Source: Chaenocephalus aceratus (Eukaryota; Chordata; Actinopteri; Perciformes; Channichthyidae). From it: DNA of 64,000 nucleotides. Every line of letters begins with the position of its first letter. Within the stretch, counting starts at the first letter, position 1. The stretch covers positions 16,001 to 80,000 of the forward strand of contig JAMFTG010000697.1 of NCBI GenBank assembly GCA_023974075.1, written 5' to 3'. This document shows positions 12,040 through 23,870 of this stretch, one piece after another. The translations under genes were made by a program, and so were the position numbers. The notes under the pieces were generated by a model. The model made no database searches. It was not told the DNA's origin and saw nothing but the letters and a program-made list of their open reading frames with translations.

Positions 12040-12128
12040 GGACACAACGACATGCTGACTGCAGTGGGGTTTGAACCTGTGACCCCTGATCCCAACACCA
12101 ACGCACTATCCACTGCACCACAGCCGCC
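12040..12128 (-). repeat. tRNA-derived SINE-like fragment
   Basis: GGGGTTTGAACCTGTGACCC is close to the reverse complement of a tRNA B box and is followed by a CACTATCCACTGCACCAC segment seen in fish tRNA-type SINEs read backwards. No intact A box or cloverleaf found. Confidence 0.45.
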
Positions 12129-12684
12129 CAATCCAGCAATTTTAAATGATGGGTTATACAGTGTTATTGAAATATTGATTTTTATAAATATTTAAATATC
12201 GGAATGACAGCGAGATAGCTTTGGTCTGCATCACATGGAAATGCAAGGTGTATTTTAATAATAATAGAATTACTCAGCGATATTTGTGGATAAAGAAATA
12301 TTAGAAATATAAAATAATAAAAAGGGAAGGATATTGACTTTGTCTGCACACCACCACTGTGCAATGTCAATACATATCTGCTATATAACGTGATTTGATT
12401 ATTATTAATAATGTTCTATAATCATCGTTTTGCACTAACTACTGCTGGTCACTTACAGTATTTTACATGATGTGCCCGTCTATGTTTCCCGTAGTTAAGG
12501 ACTATAATGACCGTTGCTAAGGAGGATCAAGAGATAGAAAAAGCCGTTGGTGGGTTTTTTTCTTCTTAGCGGAATAAATACGATCATTTTTGAGTTAATA
12601 AAATAACTTCAACTAATATTGGGAGTGGAGTCGTTTGTTAGTTTAGTATCTGGCCGTGCAATAAGCGGGAATCTTGATCAGTCT

Positions 12685-12760
12685 GAATTATAATAATATA
12701 ACTTTAGTTTATATATAGCGCCTTTCAGGGGACCCGAGGTCGCTTTACAGACAACAAACA
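12685..12760. repeat. LINE/SINE 3'-end-like fragment
   Basis: TATATAGCGCCTTTCAGG followed by GTCGCTTTACAG, a common fish repeat module; a relative is at 22745-22800. Confidence 0.5.
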
Positions 12761-12799
12761 GTCAGACAAACAAAACAACAAACTTGAGGGCTCTTTTCA

Positions 12800-13190
12800 A
12801 AAGGTGTTCTTTTCCCCATCATGACCGCCTCGCTGCACTTAGCCCTAATCTTAGCGTCTCCTATCATGCATATATTGTGGGTCTGAGATATGTACAAAAA
12901 TAGATCTTGCAATTTAGAAATCCGTCGTACCCCTCTGCTTCTTCACACACTCTCTCTCCAGCACAGGTTAGCTCTGAGTGTTAGCATGCTAATGTAAACA
13001 CAGACCATGTTACTTCCAGAACACATCTCATTGTTTCTGACAGCAACGTTTCTGATTGGCCCGTGGGTTTAAAGCCCGCCCACATGTTAGTAATGTGGTC
13101 ATGACGCAGCAAATCTGGATCAGCTCCGTTGTTCCCCGTTTTTAGAGATGTGGGTACGGAGGAGAAGAGAGAGGGGTTTGTTTCTGACAC
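12800..13190 (+). mobile_element. MITE family M, copy 2 (parent of the GGGGACACAC array)
   Basis: Homologous to copy 1 (AGCATGCTAATGTAAACACA, GACGCAGCAAATCTGGAT) and to copy 3 (GTTTTTAGAGATGTGGGTAC). The CACACCGGGGACACA of the family end is expanded immediately to the right. Confidence 0.65.
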
Positions 13191-13780
13191 ACCAGGGGGA
13201 CACCGGGGGGACACCGGGGGGACACCGGGGACACACGGAGACACATGGGGACACACGGGGGACACATGGGGACACACCGGGGGGACAGGGACACACCGGG
13301 GGGACAGGGACACACCGGGGACACACGGGGACACACTGGGACACACCGGGGACACAAGGGAAACATGGGGACACACAGGGACACACCGGGGACACACCGG
13401 GGACACACGGGGACACACGATGGACACACGGGGACACACAGGGGACACACGGGGACACACCGGGACACACGGGGACACACCGGGGACACACGGGGACACA
13501 TGGGGACACACGGGGACACACCGGGGACACACGGGGACACACGGGGACACACGGGGACACACCGGGGACACAACGGGGACACACGGGGACACATGGGGAC
13601 ACACCGGGACACATGGGGACACACCGGGACACACCGGGACACACGGGGACACATGGGGACACACAGGGACACACGGGGACACACGGGGACACACCGGGGA
13701 CACAGGGATACACCGGGGACACATAGGGACACACGGGGACACACGGCGACACACGGGGACACACGGGGACACATGGTGAT
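13188..13780. repeat. GGGGACACAC minisatellite
   Basis: About 590 bp of 10-14 bp units GGGGACACAC, CCGGGGACACA, TGGGGACACA. Frames on both strands are open for more than 200 codons ([12 protein letters not shown] and [14 protein letters not shown]) purely because of composition. It lies directly 3' of the semaphorin. Confidence 0.95.
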
Positions 13781-13822
13781 GTAGAAAAGACATCAGAAAC
13801 TGCATTGAGCTGGTAGGAGAGC

Positions 13823-13828
13823 TTTAAT
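13823..13828 (-). promoter_or_regulatory. Candidate poly(A) signal ATTAAA of the semaphorin
   Basis: ATTAAA on the minus strand lies 13 nt after the stop codon. If used, the 3' UTR would be only a few tens of bases and would end just before the GGGGACACAC array. A longer UTR running into or past that array cannot be excluded. Confidence 0.4.
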
Positions 13829-13841
13829 GAGCACAGAGCTG

Positions 13842-14154
13842 TTACTGCCCCCCGCTCGGCTCGCCCCCCGTCCGGCCCAGCGAGGCAACTCTCTCCATGG
13901 CTTCATTGCTGGCCCCGCCCTCCTCGGGGCTCAGCAGCCGGCTGCTTTTGATCCGAGCGTCTCGGCGCCACAGCAGGAGGCCTCCGAGGATCATCAGACC
14001 CACGCAGAGCGCCAGCAGCAGGGAGACCACCAGCAGGGCGGGGCGGGGGGCCGCCTCCTCGTCTTCACTCCCGGACAGAGGGTCCTCCCTCGAGGCCGGA
14101 GAGAAGAACACCTCCGGGCTCCCGTCTTTAGAATCGCTGACGTGTTCGTCCTTC
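13842..14154 (-). CDS. sema4: Semaphorin exon 16: transmembrane helix, cytoplasmic tail, stop
   Basis: Encodes residues 676-778 and TAA. An acidic juxtamembrane part ([15 protein letters not shown]) precedes the helix [20 protein letters not shown], then the basic stop-transfer [11 protein letters not shown] and a short Ser/Gly/Glu-rich tail ending GGEPSGGQ. There is no obvious C-terminal PDZ ligand, unlike 4B, 4C and 4F. Acceptor GGTTCTCCTGCAG. The tail is short for the class. Confidence 0.92.
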
Positions 14155-17100
14155 CTGCAGGAGAACCACAATCAGCATTCCTGCGTTCACAGCGGACCAG
14201 ATCCCTGTTTCAGACCGTGTGTTTACATGATCAGATACGATAAGGTAAGGTAAGGTAAGGTAGTAAGGTAAGGTAAGGTAAGGTAGTAAGGTAAGGTGAG
14301 GTAAGGTAGTAAGGTAAGGTGAGGTAAGATAAGGTAAGGTAAGGTAAGGTAGTAAGGTAAGGTAAGGTAAGGTAAGGTAATAAGGGAAGGTAAGGTAAGG
14401 TAAGGTAAGGTAGTAAGGTAAGGTAAGGTAAGGTAAGGTAATAAGGGAAGGTAAGGTAAGGTAAGGTAAGGTAATAAGGGAAGGTAAGGTAAGGTAAGGT
14501 AAGGTGAGGTAAGGTAATAAGGTAAGGTAAGGTGAGGTAAGGTAGTAAGGTAAAGTAAGATACGATGAACCTTTATTAATCCCTGTCAGAGAAGGGAAGT
14601 ATTGGAGTACAAATACTTAGTTACTGTACTTAGGTACATTGTTCTGGTATCAGTACTTTACTCCACTACTTATTTTTCTGACCACTTTTTACTTTGATTT
14701 CTTACATGTTGAACTCAAATACCTGTACTTTCTACTTCTTACATGTTGAACACAATACCTGTACTTTCTACTTCTTACATGTTGAACACAAATACCTGTA
14801 CTTTCTACTTCTCTCATGTTGAACTCAAATACCTGTACTTTCTACTTCTCTCATGTTGAACTCAAATACCTGTACTTTCTACTTCTTACATGTTGAACTC
14901 AAATACCTGTACTTTCTACTTCTTACATGTTGAACTCAAATACCTGTACTTTCTACTTCTTACATGTTGAACACAAATACCTGTACTTTCTACTTCTCTC
15001 ATGTTGAACTCAAATACCTGTACTTTCTACTTCTCTCATGTTGAACTCAAATACCTGTACTTTCTACTTCTCACATGTTGAACTCAAATACCTGTACTTT
15101 CTACTTCTTACATGTTGAACTCAAATACCTGTACTTTCTACTTCTCACATGTTGAACTCAAATACCTGTACTTTCTACTTCTCACATGTTGAACTCAAAT
15201 ACCTGTACTTTCTACTTCTTACATGTTGAACCCAAATACTGTACTTTCTACTTCTCACATGTTGAACTCAAATACCTGTACTTTCTACTTCTTACATGTT
15301 GAACCCAAATACCTGTACTTTCTACTTCTTACATGTTGAACTCAAATACCTGTACTTTCTACTTCTTACATGTTGAACACAAATACCTGTACTTTCTACT
15401 TCTTACATGTTGAACCCAAATACCTGTACTTTCTACTTCTCTCATGTTGAACCCAAATACCTGTACTTTCTACTTCTTACATGTTGAACTCAAATACCTG
15501 TACTTTCTACTTCTCACATGTTGAACTCAAATACCTGTACTTTCTACTTCTTACACTTTGAACCCAAATACCTGTACTTTCTACTTCTTACATGTTGAAC
15601 TCAATACCTGTACTTTCTACTTCTCACCATGTTGAACACAAATACCTGTACTTTCTACTTCTTACATGTTGAACTCAAATACCTGTACTTTCTACTTCTC
15701 ACATGTTGAACTCAAATACCTGTACTTTTCTACTTCTCACATGTTGAACTCAAATACGTGTACTTTCTACTTCTCCATGTTGAACTCAAATAACTGTACT
15801 TTCTACTTCTTACATGTTGAACCAAAATACCTGTACTTTCTACTTCTTACATGTTGAACTCAAATACCTGTACTTTCTACTTCTTACATGTTGACACAAA
15901 TACCTGTACTTTCTACTTCTTACATGTTGAACTCAAATACCTGTACTTTCTACTTCTTACATGTTGAACACAAATACCTGTACTTTCTACTTCTCACATG
16001 TTGAACTCATATACCTGTACTTTCTACTTCTTACATGTTGAACTCAAATACCTGTACTTAATACTGTACTTTCTACTTCTTACATGTTGAACCCAAATAC
16101 CTGTACTTTCTACTTCTTACATGTTGAACCCAAATACCTGTACTTTCTACTTCTCACATGTTGAACTCAAATACCTGTACTTTCTACTTCTTACATGTTG
16201 AACACAAATACCTGTACTTTCTACTTCTTACACTTTGAACTCAAATACCTGTACTTTCTACTTCTTACATGTTGAACCCAAATACCTGTACTTTCTACTT
16301 CTCACATGTTGAACACAAATACCTGTACTTTCTACTTCTTACATGTTGAACTGAAATACCTGTACTTTCTACTTCTTACATGTTGAACTCAAATACCTGT
16401 ACTTTCTACTTCTTACATGTTGAACTCAAATACCTGTACTTTCTACTTCTCACATGTTGAACTCAAATACCTGTACTTTCTACTTCTCACATGTTGAACT
16501 CAAATACCTGTACTTTCTACTTCTTACATGTTGAACTCAAATACCTGTACTTTCTACTTCTTACATGTTGAACTCAAATACCTGTACTTTCTACTTCTCA
16601 CATGTTGAACTCAAATACCTGTACTTTCTACTTCTTACATGTTGAACCCAAATACCTGTACTTTCTACTTCTTACATGTTGAACTCAAATACCTGTACTT
16701 TCTACTTCTTACATGTTGAACACAAATACCTGTACTTTCTACTACATGTTGAACTCAAATACCTGTACTTTCTACTTCTCACATGTTGAACACAAATACC
16801 TGTACTTTCTACTTCTTACATGTTGAACTCAAATACCTGTACTTTCTACTTCTTACATGTTGAACTCAAATACCTGTACTTTCTACTTCTCACATGTTGA
16901 ACTCAAATACCTGTACTTTCTACTTCTTACATGTTGAACCCAAATACCTGTACTTTCTACTTCTTACATGTTGAACTCAAATACCTGTACTTTCTACTTC
17001 TTACATGTTGAACACAAATACCTGTACTTTCTACTACATGTTGAACTCAAATACCTGTACTTTCTACTTCTCACATGTTAATACATACAAAATACCTGTA

Positions 17101-20100
17101 CTTTCTACTTCTTACATGTTGAACTCAAATACCTGTACTTTCTACTTCTTACATGTTGAACTCAAATACCTGTACTTTCTACTTCTTACATGTTGAACCC
17201 AAATACCTGTACTTTCTACTTCTCAACATGTTGAACCCAAATACCTGTACTTTCTACTTCTTACATGTTGAACTCAAATACCTGTACTTTCTACTTCTTA
17301 CATGTTGAACACAAATACCTGTACTTTCTTACTACATGTTGAACTCAAATACCTGTACTTTCTACTTCTCCACATGTTGAACACAAATACCTGTACTTTC
17401 TACTTCTTACATGTTGAACTCAAATACCTGTACTTTCTACTTCTTACATGTTGAACTGAAATACTGTACTTTCTACTTCTTACATGTTGAACTCAATACC
17501 TGTACTTTCTACTTCTCACATGTTGAACACAAATACCTGTACTTTTCTACTTCTACATGTTAACACAAATACCTGTACTTTCTACTTCTTACATGTTGAA
17601 CTCAAATACCTGTACTTTCTACTTCTCACATGTTGAACACAAATACCTGTACTTTCTACTTCTTACATGTTGAACACAAATACCTGTACTTTCTACTTCT
17701 TACATGTTGAACTCAAATACCTGTACTTTCTACTTCTTACATGTTGAACACAAATACCTGTACTTTCTACTTCTTACATATTGAACTCAAATACCTGTAC
17801 TTTCTACTTCTTACATGTTGAACTCAAATACCTGTACTTTCTACTTCTTACATGTTGAACTGAAATACCTGTACTTTCTACTTCTCTCATGTTGAACTCA
17901 AATACCTGTACTTTCTACTTCTCACATGTTGAACACAAATACCTGTACTTTCTACTTCTTACATGTTGAACACAAATACCTGTACTTTCTACTTCTTACA
18001 TGTTGAACTCAAATACCTGTACTTTCTACTTCTTACATGTTGAACACAAATACCTGTACTTTCTACTTCTTACATATTGAACTCAAATACCTGTACTTTC
18101 TACTTCTTACATGTTGAACTCAAATACCTGTACTTTCTACTTCTTACATGTTGAACTCAAATACCTGTACTTTCTACTTCTCTCATGTTGAACTAAAATA
18201 CCTGTACTTTCTACTTCTTACATGTTGAACTCAAATACCTGTACTTTCTACTTCTCTCATGTTGAACTCAAATACCTGTACTTTCTACTTCTTACATGTT
18301 GAACTCAAATACCTGTACTTTCTACTTCTCACATGTTGAACACAAATACCTGTACTTTCTACTTCTTACATGTTGAACACAAATACCTGTACTTTCTACT
18401 TCTTACATGTTGAACTCAAATACCTGTACTTTCTACTTCTTACATGTTGAACACAAATACCTGTACTTTCTACTTCTTACATATTGAACTCAAATACCTG
18501 TACTTTCTACTTCTTACATGTTGAACTCAAATACCTGTACTTTCTACTTCTTACATGTTGAACTCAAATACCTGTACTTTCTACTTCTCTCATGTTGAAC
18601 TCAAATACCTGTACTTTCTACTTCTCACATGTTGAACACAAATACCTGTACTTTCTACTTCTTACATGTTGAACACAAATACCTGTACTTTCTACTTCTT
18701 ACATGTTGAACTCAAATACCTGTACTTTCTACTTCTTACATGTTGAACACAAATACCTGTACTTTCTACTTCTTACATATTGAACTCAAATACCTGTACT
18801 TTCTACTTCTTACATGTTGAACTCAAATACCTGTACTTTCTACTTCTTACATGTTGAACTCAAATACCTGTACTTTCTACTTCTCTCATGTTGAACTAAA
18901 ATACCTGTACTTTCTACTTCTTACATGTTGAACTCAAATACCTGTACTTTCTACTTCTCTCATGTTGAACTCAAATACCTGTACTTTCTACTTCTTACAT
19001 GTTGAACACAAATACCTGTACTTTCTACTTCTTACATGTTGAACTCAAATACCTGTACTTTCTACTTCTTACATGTTGAACACAAATACCTGTACTTTCT
19101 ACTTCTTACATATTGAACTCAAATACCTGTACTTTCTACTTCTTACATGTTGAACTCAAATACCTGTACTTTCTACTTCTTACATGTTGAACTCAAATAC
19201 CTGTACTTTCTACTTCTCTCATGTTGAACTCAAATACCTGTACTTTCTACTTCTTACATGTTGAACTCAAATACCTGTACTTTCTACTTCTCTCATGTTG
19301 AACTCAAATACCTGTACTTTCTACTTCTTACATGTTGAACACAAATACCTGTACTTTCTACTTCTTACATGTTGAACTCAAATACCTGTACTTTCTACTT
19401 CTTACATGTTGAACTCAAATACCTGTACTTTCTACTTCTTACATGTTGAACACAAATACCTGTACTTTCTACTTCTTACATGTTGAACTCAAATACCTGT
19501 ACTTTCTACTTCTTACATGTTGAACTCAAATACCTGTACTTTCTACTTCTCTCATGTTGAACTCAAATACCTGTACTTTCTACTTCTTACATGTTGAACT
19601 CAAATACCTGTACTTTCTACTTCTCTCATGTTGAACTCAAATACCTGTACTTTCTACTTCTTACATGTTGAACACAAATACCTGTACTTTCTACTTCTTA
19701 CATGTTGAACTCAAATACCTGTACTTTCTACTTCTTACATGTTGAACTCAAATACCTGTACTTTCTACTTCTCTCATGTTGAACTCAAATACCTGTACTT
19801 TCTACTTCTTACATGTTGAACTCAAATACCTGTACTTTCTACTTCCTACATGTTGAACCCAAATACCTGTACTTTCTACTTCTTACATGTTGAACTCAAA
19901 TACCTGTACTTTCTACTTCTTACATGTTGAACACAAATACCTGTACTTTCTACTTCTTACATGTTGAACACAAATACCTGTACTTTCTACTTCTCTCATG
20001 TTGAACTCAAATACCTGTACTTTCTACTTCTCTCATGTTGAACTCAAATACCTGTACTTTCTACTTCTCTCATGTTGAACTCAAATACCTGTACTTTCTA

Positions 20101-23100
20101 CTTCTTACATGTTGAACACAAATACCTGTACTTTCTACTTCTCACATGTTGAACTCAAATACCTGTACTTTCTACTTCTTACATGTTGAACTCAAATACC
20201 TGTACTTTCTACTTCTTACATGTTGAACACAAATACCTGTACTTTCTACTTCTTACATGTTGAACACAAATACCTGTACTTTCTACTTCTTACATGTTGA
20301 ACACAAATACCTGTACTTTCTACTTCTCTCATGTTGAACTCAAATACCTGTACTTTCTACTTCTCACATGTTGAACTCAAATACCTGTACTTTCTACTTC
20401 TTACATGTTGAACTCAAATACCTGTACTTTCTACTTCTTACATGTTGAACTCAAATACCTGTACTTTCTACTTCTCTCATGTTGAACTCAAATACCTGTA
20501 CTTTCTACTTCTTACATGTTGAACTCAAATACCTGTACTTTCTACTTCCTACATGTTGAACCCAAATACCTGTACTTTCTACTTCTTACATGTTGAACTC
20601 AAATACCTGTACTTTCTACTTCTTACATGTTGAACACAAATACCTGTACTTTCTACTTCTTACATGTTGAACACAAATACCTGTACTTTCTACTTCTCTC
20701 ATGTTGAACTCAAATACCTGTACTTTCTACTTCTCTCATGTTGAACTCAAATACCTGTACTTTCTACTTCTCTCATGTTGAACTCAAATACCTGTACTTT
20801 CTACTTCTCACATGTTGAACTCGAATACCTGTACTTTCTACTTCTCACATGTTGAACTCAAATACCTGTACTTCTACTTCTCACATGTTGAACTCGAATA
20901 CCTGTACTTTCTACTTCTTACATGTTGAACTCAAATACCTGTACTTTCTACTTCTTACATGTTGAACTCAAATACCTGTACTTTCTACTTCCTACATGTT
21001 GAACCCAAATACCTGTACTTTCTACTTCTTACATGTTGAACTCAAATACCTGTACTTTCTACTTCTTACATGTTGAACACAAATACCTATACTTTCTACT
21101 TCTTACATGTTGAAACACAAATACCTGTACTTTCTACTTCTCTCATGTTGAACTCAAATACCTGTACTTTCTACTTCTTACATGCTAGATCCTAACGAAG
21201 AACATCAGTCCGTATCGTGGGGGGGTTTACCAGGGGGTGTGAGGCTCTTCAGGATTCACTGTGAACGCGACCTTGGAGAAGATGTCCTCGAACGGCTCGT
21301 CTTCCTCGTTCTTCGTCACCTGGTCTTCCTCGTTCTTCGTCACCTGGTCTTCCTCGTTCTTCGTCACCTGGTCTTCCTCGTTCTTCTGGACGGGGCTGAA
21401 AGCTCGCGGAGACGAAACCGGCCTGACGATAAAGCTGGCGACGACCTCGCTGACCCTGTGGGACGTTTACAAAGAATGAAGAGGTTGCAAGCGGTTCATC
21501 GTATAGCTGCTCCTTATTTAAAGGTCTCCCGTTAAACTTCTTCTTAAGCGTATATTATGGAGCTCAGACTCTTTCTCTCTCAGGTTCACCACCAGGTGAG
21601 AAAAAGTGCATTATAGGAGACATTTAAATAGGTCTGCTTCTCGTCTATATGTCACAGGGCGTAACTCACCCGGCCTCCCTCGCCTCGCAGCGATACTTCC
21701 CGAAGGTGTCGGCGGTGGCGATGAAGCTCAACGCGCCGTCAGCTGATCGCAGGAAGTGAATCTGAGGGAGGTTTGTGAAGCGAGAGGACGTCCAGGTCAG
21801 AGAGGAAGCCTGAGACGGCTTCACGCAGGGAAGAATCACCGCCTCGTGCACAGGAGCAAAGACCTCTGAAGCGGAGAAAGAACATCAGAATAAACAAAAA
21901 GGGAGAGCTAGCTTTAGCCGGGATGCTAGCAGAAAGCACTGCCCAAAAGTGAGCTAAAGGGAAGAGTCCTAATCCATTCACTTCCTGTCTCCTGGTCTGG
22001 AGGTCAATGGTTTGAATGTGTTTCTGGTTGTTATCCTGAAGTCAGGTTTGTGGTTAACTCAAGCAGGAGAGATTTTAACTCTTTGTTCTGCCACATGAAA
22101 TACGTCAGAAAATACACCAGTGTCCTTGTGTCCCGTTAGCTGTTAGCTGTTAGCTTTTAGCTGTTAGCTGTTAACTGTTAGCTGTTAGCTGTTAGCTGTT
22201 AGCTGTTAGCTGTTAGCTGTTAGTTGTTAGCTGTTAGCTTTTAGCTATTAGCTGTTAGCTTTTAACTGTTAGCTGTTAACTGTTAGCTGTTAGCTGTTAA
22301 CTATCTGTTGACTGTTGAGTGTTAGCTATTAGCTGTTCTGTTAACTGTTAACTGTTAGCTGTTAGCTTTTAGCTGTTATCTGTTAGCTTTTAACTGTTAG
22401 CTGTTAACTGTTAGCTGTTAACTATCTGTTGACTGTTGAGTGTTAGCTATTAGCTGTTCTGTTAACTGTTAACTGTTAACTGTTAGCCGTTAACTTTTAA
22501 CTGTTATCTGTTAGCTGCTAACTGTTAGCTGTTCAATTTTAGCTGTTAAGTGTTAGTGTTGTCCGGTGCCTTGCTCAAGGGCACCACGGCAGGGCAGGAG
22601 GTGAACTGGGACCACTCCAATTAGCAGTCCACACTCCATTTGTAGGTCTGTTTGGGAACTTGAACCAGCGACCCTACGTCTAGCTGCTAGCTGTTAAGTG
22701 TTAGCTGTTAAGTGTTGACTGTTAGCTGATAAATAATAATAATACATTGGATTTTTATAGCGCTTTTCCTAATGCGCAAAGACGCTTTACATAAAATCAG
22801 AACAGAAACAGTAGCCTACAAAGAAAACAAAAAACATAAACAGCAGTCCTTTTCCAAGTGGTAGCTGTTATCTGTTAGCTGTGAGATGCTAGCTGTTAGC
22901 TGCTAAAAGTTACCTGTGTCCCGGATGGCCTTGGTTTCTCCTTGACATTGTTCGTTCACGTTTCCGTCCTCCAGGTCCTGAGCCCTGAGGGGGAAACAGA
23001 CTGTCCGTCACTACCCAGGAACACATGACACAACACTACACAACACTACACTACACAACACAACACTACGCTACACCACAACACTCGTCAGTTTATTTCA

Positions 23101-23833
23101 TTAGCCTTCTATTCTAGATAATTTCCAAATAATTAGAAGACAGTAATTTAGAAAACAGTTACAGTGAAATAGAGGGGGAAGAGGCTAGAATGATATTTTG
23201 AGCCAAACACTTCATGCATGTTCATGACACCTATAATATATGCCTAAAACTAGTATAATAGGAGACCTTTGAGGTAACCGTCCCCTTTGAGGTAACTGTC
23301 CCCTTTGAGGTAACTGTCCCCTTTGAGGTAACCGTCCCCTTTGACGTAACTGTCCCCTTTGAGGTAACTGTCCCCGCTTTATAAATAGTGATAAAGGTAA
23401 AGTACATGTGTGGATGGTTGGCGTCCGGCGCCGTGCAGACGCTTCCGGTCCGGCTCCAGCCACACTGAGGGTCTCGGGCCAGAACGCACTGACTGCAGCT
23501 GCTGTGGACGGAGCAGCGAGACACCGGGACCCCCGTCACCCCCTCAGACGTCCCCACATACAGCACCCCCTGCAACAGATACTCACTTTCAGAGATGGCA
23601 AGAGTACACACATCCTTTACTCAAGTAGAAGTACAGATACTCGTGTTTAAAAATACTCTGGTGAAAGTAGAAGTACTGACTAAACTTCTTTACTCAAGTC
23701 AAAGTAAAGAGGCTTTGAAGTGTGCTTCAGTAGAAAGTACCCATAGCTAGCAGCTGCTTTAAAGAGTACCTGACCTCCCTTTATATCAATAGAACAATAA
23801 TGTCATTGTTAGCTAATGAATGTTTCCATGGTG

Positions 23834-23870
<37 letters not shown>

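Noticed and set aside
12040..12128. tRNA gene
   Set aside because: Only a B-box-like segment in reverse orientation is present; no A box or foldable cloverleaf, so it is a SINE fragment.
12981..13805. 274- and 216-codon frames rich in [10 protein letters not shown] or THGDTRGH
   Set aside because: Composition of the GGGGACACAC array; all frames on both strands are open.
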